Assembly (NCBI RefSeq): GCF_003574395.1 | Contig: NZ_QMJY01000010.1 | Location: 1-64,000 of the forward strand | Length of the DNA stretch: 64,000 bases | Reading direction: 5' to 3' | From: Tabrizicola thermarum | GTDB taxonomy: Bacteria > Pseudomonadota > Alphaproteobacteria > Rhodobacterales > Rhodobacteraceae | Shown here: piece by piece, positions 1 to 9,662 of the stretch | Layout of the letters: every line of letters begins with the position of its first letter | How positions within the stretch are numbered: the stretch's first letter is position 1 | Made by a program: the position numbers and the translations under genes | Notes under the pieces: model-generated | What the model saw: only the letters and a program-made list of their open reading frames with translations | Database searches by the model: none | What the model was told of the DNA's origin: nothing

Positions 1-270
1 TTCATCGCCAAGCGCGCGACCAGCGTGGAAGAGGTGAACGCGGCGATCAAGGCGGCTGCCGATGGTCCGCTGAAGGGGATCTTGGGCTATACCAACGAGA
101 AGCTGGTGAGCAGCGACTTCAACCACGACCCGCATTCCAGCGTCTTCCACATGGACCAGACCAAGGTCATGGACGGGACCTTCGTGTCGATCCTGTCCTG
201 GTATGACAACGAATGGGGCTTCTCCAACCGCATGGCTGATACGGCCGTGGCGATGGGCAAGCTGATCTGA
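1..270 (+). CDS. gap: Glyceraldehyde-3-phosphate dehydrogenase, C-terminal part (5' end outside window)
   Basis: The reading frame is open from base 1 and encodes the last 89 residues of a type I GAPDH, the cytoplasmic NAD-dependent enzyme that oxidises and phosphorylates glyceraldehyde 3-phosphate in glycolysis and gluconeogenesis. The catalytic Cys lies upstream of the window. What is visible is the conserved C-terminal part: [15 protein letters not shown], the [17 protein letters not shown] stretch and the hallmark [13 protein letters not shown], which contributes to NAD binding and the tetramer interface. A strong intrinsic terminator follows 18 bases after the stop, so this is the last gene of its unit. 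Alphaproteobacteria often carry gap paralogues, so gapA versus gapB cannot be decided from this fragment. Confidence 0.96.
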   Translation, partial: FIAKRATSVEEVNAAIKAAADGPLKGILGYTNEKLVSSDFNHDPHSSVFHMDQTKVMDGTFVSILSWYDNEWGFSNRMADTAVAMGKLI

Positions 271-287
271 ACCCATTGAAATCACGA

Positions 288-316
288 AAGAAAGGCGCCT
301 GCGGGCGCCTTTCTTC
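288..316 (+). terminator. Rho-independent terminator of gap
   Basis: A 12-bp perfect stem (288-299 with 304-315; core AAAGGCGCC / GGCGCCTTT) closes a 4-base loop, and the descending arm ends in a T-rich TTTCTTC. It begins 18 bases after the gap stop codon. Confidence 0.85.
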
Positions 317-445
317 ATGCGCCAAGACATGCGTCGGGCGCATAGCTGCACCGCAGCATTGGGCATTGTTGGCGCTAACAGAGAGCCTATGTTCCGGTCA
401 TGCGAAAAGGAAAAGCAGACCTTTCGCCGATGAAAGGAAAAGACC

Positions 446-616
446 ATGACCTCTGTCTATGAAATGCTGAAAACCGCTGCGGCGAATTACGCGCTCTACC
501 GCCAGACCCGCAACGAGATCGCCAACCTGCCCGCCGACATTGCGCTGGACCTTGGGATCTACCCGGGCGACGCCGAACGGATCGCGCGCGAAGCGGTGTA
601 CGGCAAGGCCGCCTGA
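446..616 (+). CDS. DUF1127 family microprotein, 56 aa
   Basis: A 57-codon frame starts with ATG 6 bases after a GAAAGGA Shine-Dalgarno sequence. The product begins MTSVYEMLKTAAANYALYRQ and ends in the DUF1127-like signature NEIANLPADIALDLGIYPGD, with an arginine-containing helix before it. DUF1127 proteins are small, basic, usually stress- or small-RNA-linked proteins; some in Rhodobacter act in RNA metabolism, but the role of this one is not shown by sequence. The gene sits alone between the gap terminator and the convergent histidine kinase gene, whose stop is 5 bases away. The promoter should lie in 317-440; I could not assign -35/-10 boxes with confidence. Confidence 0.75.
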   Translation: MTSVYEMLKTAAANYALYRQTRNEIANLPADIALDLGIYPGDAERIAREAVYGKAA

Positions 617-621
617 AGCGG

Positions 622-1644
622 CTAATAGCTGAATTCCAGGCGGGCTTCGGTCCCGCCTTCCGGGCGGCGCTCCATCACCAGGGTGCCGCCCAATTGTCTG
701 GCGAATTGCCGCGCGATGGACAGGCCCAGGCTGCGGGCCGTCTCGATGTCGAAACCCTCGGGCAGGCCGCGGCCATTGTCGCGGATCTGCAAGAGCGCCC
801 TGCCCTCTGCCCCCCTGGCGCCAAGCGACACCCCGATCTTCCCGGCGATTTCTCCGGGAAAGCCGTGTTCGAGCGTGTTTGCCAGCAGCTCTGTCGCGAT
901 CAGCCCCAGCGGCACCGAGACCTCGGGGCCGACCAGAAGCGGATCCGCCTCGACCGTCAGCGTGATGCGATCCGCGGCGCCGGTGCTTTCCAGGATGTCG
1001 CGGCCGGTATCGTGCAGGAACCGCGCCATGTCGACCGACTGGCCCGAAGGGTCATGCAGGTTGCGCATGATCCGTGAGACGACGTCGATCCGGCGCACGG
1101 AATCGTCCAGCGCCAGCTGCGCGGCCTCATCCGTCACCATCCGGCGTTGCAGCTTCATCAGGCCCGACACGGTGGCGAGATTGTTCGACACCCGGTGCTG
1201 GAGTTCATGGAACATCAGCCGCCGCTGCTCGGCCAGTCGCGCGTTTGCCTGCCGTTCGGCGCTCAAGGCGCGGCGGGCATGTTGGGCAAGGCTGGTGAGG
1301 CCGATTTCGGTCGCCACGACGAAGGCGAAGAAGAAAAGCGCGACCAGCGTGGCCCCGGTGACGTCAAAGCTGTGGAACGGCGCGATGAAGTAGTACCAGG
1401 CCGCGAGGCCGGATGCGACGGCGACAGCAATCCCCTGCGCCGTGCCCAGGAAATAGGCGCTGATGAGAACCGCGGGGAAGAAGGTCAGGTAGGGGAAGCC
1501 GGGCGGCAGAAGGCCATCCAGCTCGTGACGCAAGGCCAGGGCGACGCCCCAGGCCAGCACGGCCAGCCCCCAGCGCAGACCGGGTGAAAGATCGTTGGGC
1601 TCCCACCGGCCGATGGTTTCCACAAGTTTCGACAGTGCCGACAT
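622..1644 (-). CDS. Membrane-bound HisKA_2-type sensor histidine kinase, 340 aa
   Basis: The protein has two or three hydrophobic segments (about residues 22-38, 52-88 and 97-120), in the position of a DUF4118/KdpD-like membrane sensor. A short coiled linker follows, then a HisKA_2 dimerisation domain with phospho-acceptor His150 in ELQHRVSNNL. The HATPase domain shows the N box TELLANTLEHGF (251-262), DNGRGLP (289-295) and SLGLSIA (305-311). Kinases of this class phosphorylate a partner response regulator; in alphaproteobacteria HisKA_2/HWE kinases often feed the general stress response. No response regulator gene is nearby, so partner and signal are unknown. The ATG at 1644 was chosen because codons further upstream only overlap coaD. 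The gene follows coaD after 8 bases, so the two are probably cotranscribed. Confidence 0.9.
   Translation of the reverse strand: MSALSKLVETIGRWEPNDLSPGLRWGLAVLAWGVALALRHELDGLLPPGFPYLTFFPAVLISAYFLGTAQGIAVAVASGLAAWYYFIAPFHSFDVTGATLVALFFFAFVVATEIGLTSLAQHARRALSAERQANARLAEQRRLMFHELQHRVSNNLATVSGLMKLQRRMVTDEAAQLALDDSVRRIDVVSRIMRNLHDPSGQSVDMARFLHDTGRDILESTGAADRITLTVEADPLLVGPEVSVPLGLIATELLANTLEHGFPGEIAGKIGVSLGARGAEGRALLQIRDNGRGLPEGFDIETARSLGLSIARQFARQLGGTLVMERRPEGGTEARLEFSY
638..658 (+). terminator. Possible terminator hairpin for the DUF1127 gene
   Basis: A 7-bp stem AGGCGGG / CCCGCCT with a 7-base loop begins 22 bases after the DUF1127 stop. It lies inside the 3' end of the convergent kinase gene and lacks a true T-run, so it is only a candidate. 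Confidence 0.3.
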
Positions 1645-1652
1645 TCCCGTGC

Positions 1653-2147
1653 CTAGCGTTTCAGGTGCGACCGAAGCGCAGCCTGCACCGGCGGCGTGAC
1701 GAATTTCGACACATCGCCGCCCAGCCGGGCGATCTCCTTGACCAGCTTCGAGGCAATCGCCTGGCGCCGGGCATCGGCCATCATGAACACGGTCTCGATC
1801 GAGGCATCCAGCGCCCGGTTCATGCCGACCATCTGGAATTCGTATTCGAAATCCGCCACCGCCCTGAGGCCGCGGACGATGATCCCCGCGCCGACATCGC
1901 GGGCGCAGTCGATGAGCAGGTTCTCGAACGGGTGGACGACGATCTCGCCCCCGGTCCTGGCCTGAATCGCGGCGCATTCCGCCTCGACCATGGCCACCCG
2001 TTCCTCAAGGCTGAACATCGGGCCCTTGTCGCGGTTGATCGCCACGCCGATCACCAGACGGTCGACCAGCGCCATCGCGCGCTGGATGATGTCGATATGA
2101 CCCAGGGTGATCGGATCGAAGGTCCCCGGATAAAGCCCGATGCGCAT
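1653..2147 (-). CDS. coaD: Pantetheine-phosphate adenylyltransferase
   Basis: This 164-residue protein has the usual CoaD length. The enzyme transfers AMP from ATP to 4'-phosphopantetheine to give dephospho-CoA, the penultimate step of coenzyme A synthesis. The N-terminus MRIGLYPGTFDPITLGHIDI contains the nucleotidyltransferase TxGH motif (residues 14-17). Further on are the conserved IVRGLRAVADFEYEFQM and the C-terminal KLVKEIARLGGDVSKFV region. The ATG at 2147 is preceded by a good GGAGG site; a longer in-frame start lacks one. It is the first gene of a likely two-gene unit with the histidine kinase gene downstream. Confidence 0.97.
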   Translation of the reverse strand: MRIGLYPGTFDPITLGHIDIIQRAMALVDRLVIGVAINRDKGPMFSLEERVAMVEAECAAIQARTGGEIVVHPFENLLIDCARDVGAGIIVRGLRAVADFEYEFQMVGMNRALDASIETVFMMADARRQAIASKLVKEIARLGGDVSKFVTPPVQAALRSHLKR

Positions 2148-2220
2148 GGATCCCCTCCGAAGCCAGACTGCTTGCGCACGCAACAATATTGCGCGCGTCG
2201 GCGCAAGCGGTTTCCCGACG

Positions 2221-2655
2221 TCAGAAGCCCTTGATCATGCCTTCCAGCGCATCCTTTTCCGCCGCCAGTTCCATCAGCCGCGCCTTGACCACGTCGCCGA
2301 TCGAGATGAGGCCGACCATCTGGCCGTCCTCGATCACCGGCATGTGGCGAAAGCGGCCGTCGGTCATCCGGCCCAGCACGGCATCGGTGCCTTCGGACCG
2401 GGTGCAGGAGACGATATTTGCCGTCATCAGGCTTTCGACCTTGTCGTTCAGGCAGGCCGAGCCGCGCTTGCCCAGCTCGCGCACGATGTCGCGTTCCGAG
2501 ACGATGCCCTTCGCGGTCTTGCCGTCGGCCGAGACGACCACCGCCCCGATCCGTCTGGAGGACAGCAGTTCGGCAACCTTCTGGACCGACGTGCCGGGCG
2601 CGACCGTAACCACGCCATGGTCGCCTTTGGACGCAAGGATTTGCTGTACGAGCAT
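2221..2655 (-). CDS. CBS-domain pair protein, 144 aa
   Basis: The whole protein is two tandem CBS domains, about residues 8-60 and 75-132, with no attached enzyme or transporter domain. Typical motifs are GAVVVSADGKTAKGIVSERDI in the first repeat (here cited only as its family pattern) and RHMPVIEDGQMVGLISIGDV in the second. Such CBS pairs bind adenosyl ligands (AMP, ATP, NADH or SAM) and act as energy or redox sensors that adjust partner enzymes; no partner is identifiable here. The gene stands between coaD and a LysR regulator, all on the minus strand, with 56-74-base gaps, so it may have its own promoter. Confidence 0.9.
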   Translation of the reverse strand: MLVQQILASKGDHGVVTVAPGTSVQKVAELLSSRRIGAVVVSADGKTAKGIVSERDIVRELGKRGSACLNDKVESLMTANIVSCTRSEGTDAVLGRMTDGRFRHMPVIEDGQMVGLISIGDVVKARLMELAAEKDALEGMIKGF

Positions 2656-2711
2656 GGGACGGCCCCTCCCTCTGACCGGAGGTCAAGCGTCGGGCCGGAA
2701 AGGGGATTCTG

Positions 2712-3620
2712 TCAAGCGCGGCTTTCGTCGCCTGCCAGCGCGGCCTCCAGACGGCCCATTTCGGCCCTCGCCTCGCGGGTCAGCTGGTCGGCAAAGCGGT
2801 TCAGCCGGTCCAGCCGCGCGTCGCTTTCGTGCCGGATCAGCCAGAAGGACCGGGTGAGGCTGACGCGGTCGGTCAGCAGGCGGACGAGGTTCGGCGCGGC
2901 GGGCAGCGCGAAGTCATGGACAACGCCGACCCCCGCCCCGTGCCGCAGCCAGTTCAACTGCACCGAGACGGAGTTCGAGGTCAGCACCGCCGGGCCGACC
3001 CCGATCTCGGCCAGATAGTCCAGTTCCTTGTCGAAGATCATGTCGGGGATATAGCCGACGATCCGGTGCGCCTTCAGGTCCTGCGTCCCGCGGATCGGCG
3101 GTGCCTTGGCCAGATAGTCGCGGCTGGCCGCCAGATGCAGGCGGTAGTCGGTCAGCTTCTGCACGGTCAGCCGACCCGCCTCGGGGCGCGAAACGGCGAT
3201 GGCCATGTCCGCCTCGCGCTTTGACAGGTTGAACACGCGGGGCAGCGCCACGATCTGCACCTCGAGCCCCGGATTCGCATCGCAGATCCGGGCAAGGATC
3301 TGCGGCAAGAGGTAGTTCGCGCAGCCGTCGGGTGCGCCAAGGCGGATCAGGCCGGTAAGGCCCCCGGGGCCGGACAGGCTTTCCTCGGCGCCAAGCGCCG
3401 CGCGTTCGGCCGCTTCCGCATGGGGGATCAGCCGGGCGCCTTCGTCGGTCAGCGCATAGCCCTGCGGAGACTTGGAGAACAGCCGGGCCCTTGTCGCCTC
3501 TTCCAGCCGGGCGATACGGCGGCCCACGGTGGCCGGGTCGATCTTCAGCCGCTTGCCCGCCGCCGAGAGGCTTTCGGTCCTCGCCACCGCCAGGAACACG
3601 CGCAGGTCGTCCCAGTCCAT
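2712..3620 (-). CDS. LysR family transcriptional regulator divergent from mmsA
   Basis: The 302-residue protein has the normal LysR length. An N-terminal winged helix-turn-helix begins MDWDDLRVFLAVARTESLSA, followed by LKIDPATVGRRIARLEE, and a periplasmic-binding-protein-like effector domain covers about residues 90-290. The ATG at 3620 is preceded by GAGGAG and fits the family start; the frame is open further upstream but that part is not LysR-like. The gene is divergent from mmsA across a 129-base gap that holds a near-perfect dyad. The common LysR arrangement therefore predicts control of mmsA and autoregulation. The effector is unknown; a valine or propionate catabolite would suit the target. 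Confidence 0.92.
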   Translation of the reverse strand: MDWDDLRVFLAVARTESLSAAGKRLKIDPATVGRRIARLEEATRARLFSKSPQGYALTDEGARLIPHAEAAERAALGAEESLSGPGGLTGLIRLGAPDGCANYLLPQILARICDANPGLEVQIVALPRVFNLSKREADMAIAVSRPEAGRLTVQKLTDYRLHLAASRDYLAKAPPIRGTQDLKAHRIVGYIPDMIFDKELDYLAEIGVGPAVLTSNSVSVQLNWLRHGAGVGVVHDFALPAAPNLVRLLTDRVSLTRSFWLIRHESDARLDRLNRFADQLTREARAEMGRLEAALAGDESRA

Positions 3621-3634
3621 CCGAGCTCCTCGCA

Positions 3635-3656
3635 GGGTGGGAAATATTGCCCACCC
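3635..3656. promoter_or_regulatory. 22-bp near-perfect dyad in the LysR/mmsA divergent promoter
   Basis: GGGTGGG (3635-3641) and CCCACCC (3650-3656) are perfect inverted arms around the 8-base spacer AAATATTG. That spacer is itself palindromic apart from its outermost pair, so 10 of 11 base pairs of the dyad match. It ends 15 bases before the LysR start and 94 bases before the mmsA start. The position suits an autoregulatory and activating LysR site, although the arms do not follow the simple T-N11-A pattern. Confidence 0.5.
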
Positions 3657-3749
3657 TATCATGCATTCCTGCAAAACCTTTTTGGCAGATTGCCGCTTTG
3701 TCTGGCGTTTGTGCAAGAGTAAACAGGGTCCAACTCAAGGGAGGATTCC

Positions 3750-5249
3750 ATGCAAGAGATCGGACACTGGATCAACGGCAAGATCGTGAAGGGCACCTCG
3801 GGCCGTTTCGCGGATGTCATGAACCCCGCCACGGGCGAAGTGCAGGCAAAGGTTGCGCTGGCCACGCTTGGGGAACTCGACCATGCGATCCAGGAGGCCG
3901 CCAAGGCCCAGGTCGGCTGGGCCGCGACCAACCCGCAGCGCCGGGCGCGGGTGATGATGGCCTTCGGGGCTCTCATCAACCAGAACATGGACAAGCTGGC
4001 CGAGATGGTGGCGCGCGAACACGGCAAGACCATCCCCGACGCCAGGGGCGACGTGCAGCGCGGGCTTGAGGTGATCGAGGTCTGCATGGGCGCGCCGGCG
4101 ATGTTGAAGGGCGAGATGATGGATAGCGCCGGCCCCGGCATCGACCTTTACGCCATGCGCCAACCCCTTGGCGTCGTTGCCGGAATCACTCCGTTCAACT
4201 TCCCCGCGATGATCCCCCTGTGGAAGATCGGGCCTGCCCTGTCCTCGGGCAACGCGATGATCCTGAAGCCCTCGGAACGCGTGCCCTCGACCTCGCTGTT
4301 CCTGGCCGAGCTTCTGCAACAGGCAGGCCTGCCGGATGGCGTGTTGCAGGTGGTGAACGGCGACAAGGAGGTGGTGGACGGCATCCTCGACCATCCGGTG
4401 ATCCAGGGCGTGGGCTTCGTGGGATCGACCCCGATCGCGCAGTACATCTATGGCCGGGCGGCCTCGAACGGCAAGCGCGCGCAGTGCTTCGGCGGGGCGA
4501 AGAACCACATGGTCATCATGCCGGATGCCGATCTGGACAAGGCCGCCGACGCTCTGGTCGGCGCGGGCTATGGCGCGGCGGGCGAGCGTTGCATGGCGAT
4601 TTCGGTGGCAGTCCCGGTCGGCGAAAAGACGGCCGATGCGCTGATCGAACGGCTGATCCCGCGGATCGAGAAGTTGAAGGTCGGCCCCTATACCGCTGGA
4701 AACGATGTGGATTTCGGCCCCGTCATCACCAAGGCGTCGAAGGACCGTATCCTCGGCCTCATCAATTCCGGCGTCGAACAGGGCGCGAAACTGGTGGTCG
4801 ATGGCCGCGGCTTCACGCTGCAGGGCTATGAAAACGGCTTCTTCGTCGGCCCGTCGCTCTTCGACCACGTCACCCCGGACATGGAGATCTACAAGCAGGA
4901 GATCTTCGGCCCGGTCCTGTCCACCGTGCGCGCCCGGTCCTATGACGAGGCGCTGAAGCTGGTGATGGACAACGAATACGGCAACGGCACCGCGATCTTC
5001 ACCGCCGACGGCGACACGGCGCGCGATTTCGCAAGCCGGGTCAACGTGGGCATGGTCGGGATCAACTTCCCGATCCCGGTGCCGCTGTCCTATTTCAGCT
5101 TCGGCGGCTGGAAGAAATCGGCCTTCGGCGACCTGAACCAGTACGGGCCCGATGCGTTCCGGTTCTACACCAAGACCAAGACCGTCACCGCGCGCTGGTT
5201 CAGCGGCATCAAGGAAGGCGCGAGCCTGAACTTCAAGGCGCTGGACTGA
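3750..5249 (+). CDS. mmsA: Methylmalonate-semialdehyde dehydrogenase (CoA-acylating)
   Basis: The 499-residue protein is a full-length aldehyde dehydrogenase of the CoA-acylating MMSDH type. It converts methylmalonate semialdehyde (from valine) to propionyl-CoA, or malonate semialdehyde to acetyl-CoA, with NAD. Visible are the N-terminal HWINGKIVKGTSGRF, the oxyanion Asn in TPFNFP (Asn150), the cofactor-binding GFVGSTPIA (223-231) and the catalytic Cys281 in AAGERCMAIS. The start follows GGGAGG at good spacing. Other valine-degradation genes are not in the window, so mmsA is a single-gene unit here, closed by an intrinsic terminator and facing its likely LysR regulator. Inositol catabolic IolA is the main alternative name, but no iol genes are present. 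Confidence 0.95.
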   Translation: MQEIGHWINGKIVKGTSGRFADVMNPATGEVQAKVALATLGELDHAIQEAAKAQVGWAATNPQRRARVMMAFGALINQNMDKLAEMVAREHGKTIPDARGDVQRGLEVIEVCMGAPAMLKGEMMDSAGPGIDLYAMRQPLGVVAGITPFNFPAMIPLWKIGPALSSGNAMILKPSERVPSTSLFLAELLQQAGLPDGVLQVVNGDKEVVDGILDHPVIQGVGFVGSTPIAQYIYGRAASNGKRAQCFGGAKNHMVIMPDADLDKAADALVGAGYGAAGERCMAISVAVPVGEKTADALIERLIPRIEKLKVGPYTAGNDVDFGPVITKASKDRILGLINSGVEQGAKLVVDGRGFTLQGYENGFFVGPSLFDHVTPDMEIYKQEIFGPVLSTVRARSYDEALKLVMDNEYGNGTAIFTADGDTARDFASRVNVGMVGINFPIPVPLSYFSFGGWKKSAFGDLNQYGPDAFRFYTKTKTVTARWFSGIKEGASLNFKALD

Positions 5250-5268
5250 TCCGCGTCACCACACCGGG

Positions 5269-5295
5269 AAAGGGGGGCCTCGGGCCCCCCTTTTC
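5269..5295 (+). terminator. Rho-independent terminator of mmsA
   Basis: An 11-bp stem (AAAGGGGGGCC at 5269-5279 with GGCCCCCCTTT at 5283-5293) with a 3-base loop ends in TTTTC. It lies 19 bases after the mmsA stop. Confidence 0.85.
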
Positions 5296-5331
5296 GCTTG
5301 CGCCCCGGCCGGCCTTCGGCATGATCGCGGC

Positions 5332-5970
5332 ATGTGGTTCGACGATCTCGGCCTTCTGCCCGAAAGCTGCCGCCTGCTGGCCGACCTGCCCGCACGGCAG
5401 CTTGCCAAGGGTCAGGTGCTGTTCCGCCCCGGCGATGCGGCGCAAGGCTTCGTCGTGGTGCTGGAGGGTCGGATCGAAGTGCGCCTGACCGCCGCTTCGG
5501 GCCGCGAGATCCTGCTTTACGCAGTCGAACCCGGCGAAAGCTGCGTGCAGACCACGCTGGGCCTGATGGGGGACGAACCCTATTCGGGCGAGGCGATCGC
5601 GGCCTCGGACATCCGGGTGGTGGTCATCCCGCGCGCGCTGTTCCGCCGCCTGATCGACGGCGACCCCGGCTTTCGCGGCTTTGTCCTGCGCGCCTTCGGG
5701 CAGCGGATGGCCGAACTGACCCAATTACTGGAACGGGTCGCCTTCGAGCGGATCGAGGTGCGTCTGGCCGGGGCCCTGCTCGACCTGGCCGAGGGGGACG
5801 CGGTTGCCGCCACCCAGGCCGAGCTGGCCGCCCGCATCGGCTCGGCGCGCGAAGTGGTGTCGCGGCGGCTGGAAGCCTTCGAGCGTCAGGGCTGGGTCAC
5901 GGTCGAGCGTGGCCATGTCCGGTTGCGCGACCTGCCCGAATTGAAGCGCCTGGCCGATCAGGCTGTGTGA
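5332..5970 (+). CDS. Crp/Fnr family transcriptional regulator
   Basis: The 212-residue protein has an N-terminal cyclic-nucleotide-type beta-roll (about 15-120, with LFRPGDAAQGFVVVLEGRIE and QTTLGLMGDEPYSGEAIA). A dimer helix follows, then a C-terminal winged helix (about 140-205) with ATQAELAARIGSAREVVSRR as recognition region. It lacks the N-terminal cysteine cluster of FNR, so it is not a classical [4Fe-4S] oxygen sensor; cNMP-binding residues are also not clearly kept. The next gene, 68 bases downstream on the same strand, encodes a small DUF2892 membrane protein. Regulators of this group next to DUF2892 and rhodanese genes often handle sulfur or redox stress, which is an inference here. 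Confidence 0.9.
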   Translation: MWFDDLGLLPESCRLLADLPARQLAKGQVLFRPGDAAQGFVVVLEGRIEVRLTAASGREILLYAVEPGESCVQTTLGLMGDEPYSGEAIAASDIRVVVIPRALFRRLIDGDPGFRGFVLRAFGQRMAELTQLLERVAFERIEVRLAGALLDLAEGDAVAATQAELAARIGSAREVVSRRLEAFERQGWVTVERGHVRLRDLPELKRLADQAV

Positions 5971-6038
5971 CGAGGTCACAGACAATTCCTGCCCGACTCG
6001 CCAGAATGGGCACATTCGGTCAACCAAGGAGAACGGAC

Positions 6039-6248
6039 ATGTTCAAGACCAACGTCGGCGGTATCGACCGCGTGCTGCGGATCGTGGTGGGGCTTGCCCT
6101 TCTGGTGTGGTTCTTCGTCGATCAGGGCCAGGGCTTCTGGCACTTTGCCAAGCTGATCGGGATCGTGCCGCTTGCCACGGGGCTGTTCGGCACCTGCCCG
6201 CTGTATTCGATCCTCGGCATCTCGACCTGCCCGATGAAGAAGGCCTGA
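6039..6248 (+). CDS. DUF2892 (YgaP-like) small membrane protein, 69 aa
   Basis: A 70-codon frame with AAGGAG before the ATG encodes MFKTNVGGIDRVLRIVVGLA and continues as two hydrophobic helices (about 12-29 and 35-53). It ends in the Cys-containing GTCPLYSILGISTCPMKK that is typical of DUF2892. In E. coli YgaP this module is fused to a rhodanese and forms the membrane part. Here the only rhodanese gene is 3 kb away, beyond uvrA. The gene follows the Crp/Fnr regulator and is closed by an intrinsic terminator, so they may be a two-gene unit. Its exact role is unknown. Confidence 0.9.
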   Translation: MFKTNVGGIDRVLRIVVGLALLVWFFVDQGQGFWHFAKLIGIVPLATGLFGTCPLYSILGISTCPMKKA

Positions 6249-6273
6249 GCGGGTTAACCGGTGCGGCGGCGGA

Positions 6274-9138
<2,865 letters not shown>

Positions 9139-9204
9139 GACCGACCCCAAAGGTGCAGGCGCTAGACATAGGACGGTTTTGCCGAGTCTCCAATCGGAAA
9201 AAGT

Positions 9205-9219
9205 GAACGGACCATGAAC
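9205..9219 (-). promoter_or_regulatory. LexA (SOS) box of uvrA, alphaproteobacterial type
   Basis: On the minus strand the sequence is GTTC-N7-GTTC (plus strand GAAC at 9205-9208 and 9216-9219, exactly 7 bases apart). This direct repeat is the known LexA operator of Rhodobacter and other alphaproteobacteria. It lies upstream of uvrA, a classical SOS gene. Confidence 0.8.
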
Positions 9220-9239
9220 ACAAAAATCGTCGACGGGGG

Positions 9240-9299
9240 CTTTACTTTATCACCTTCAAATCTGTATATATATTTCTGAAAAACAAACCGAGGTGCCCC
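9240..9299 (+). promoter_or_regulatory. AT-rich promoter region of the rhodanese gene
   Basis: This is the most AT-rich patch of the area. It contains TATATATA (9265-9272) flanked by TTCAAAT and ATTTCTGAA, an imperfect dyad, followed by a GAGGTG ribosome-binding site. The region suits a -10 element and possibly a repressor of the ArsR/BigR type. No exact consensus could be matched. Confidence 0.35.
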
Positions 9300-9662
9300 A
9301 TGTTCTCTGCTTTCCGCAAAGCCCCCGCTCCGCCCCTGACCGTGGCCGAGGTCGCCGACCAGGTGGCCCAGGGCAAGATGCTGCTGCTGGACGTCCGTGA
9401 AGTGGCCGAGGCAAAGGCGTCCGGCGTGGCCAAGGGGGCGAAACTGATCCCTCTGTCGATTCTTGGCCTGAAATGCGACCCGAACCAGCCGAACTGTGAA
9501 CTTCCGCAAGGCTTGCCGATCGCGGTCTACTGCGCATCGGGTGGGCGGTCGGGGATGGCCGCCGATGCTCTGGCCCGGCTGGGCTATGGCCCGATCACCA
9601 ACCTTGGGGGCCTGCGCGACTGGGTGGCGGGCGGCGGTGCGGTCGTGCCCTACGCGGCCTGA
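9300..9662 (+). CDS. Rhodanese-like sulfurtransferase, 120 aa
   Basis: A single rhodanese domain fills the protein. The active-site loop is YCASGGRSG with catalytic Cys78, and the preceding LLLDVREVAEAKASG and following NLGGLRDWVAGGG are typical. Such proteins carry persulfide sulfur on the Cys and transfer it to acceptors such as thiols or cyanide. An additional Cys pair in LKCDPNQPNCELPQG is common in the CstA/YgaP-like group. There is no signal peptide, so it acts in the cytoplasm. The gene has its own AT-rich promoter and overlaps the 3' end of the convergent MFS gene by 13 bases. Its usual DUF2892 partner is on the other side of uvrA. Confidence 0.9.
   Translation: MFSAFRKAPAPPLTVAEVADQVAQGKMLLLDVREVAEAKASGVAKGAKLIPLSILGLKCDPNQPNCELPQGLPIAVYCASGGRSGMAADALARLGYGPITNLGGLRDWVAGGGAVVPYAA

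Noticed and set aside
1645-1977. 111-residue N-terminal extension of the histidine kinase
   Set aside because: The extension lies over coaD in another frame and has Arg/Gly-rich shadow composition; the ATG at 1644 gives a normal protein.
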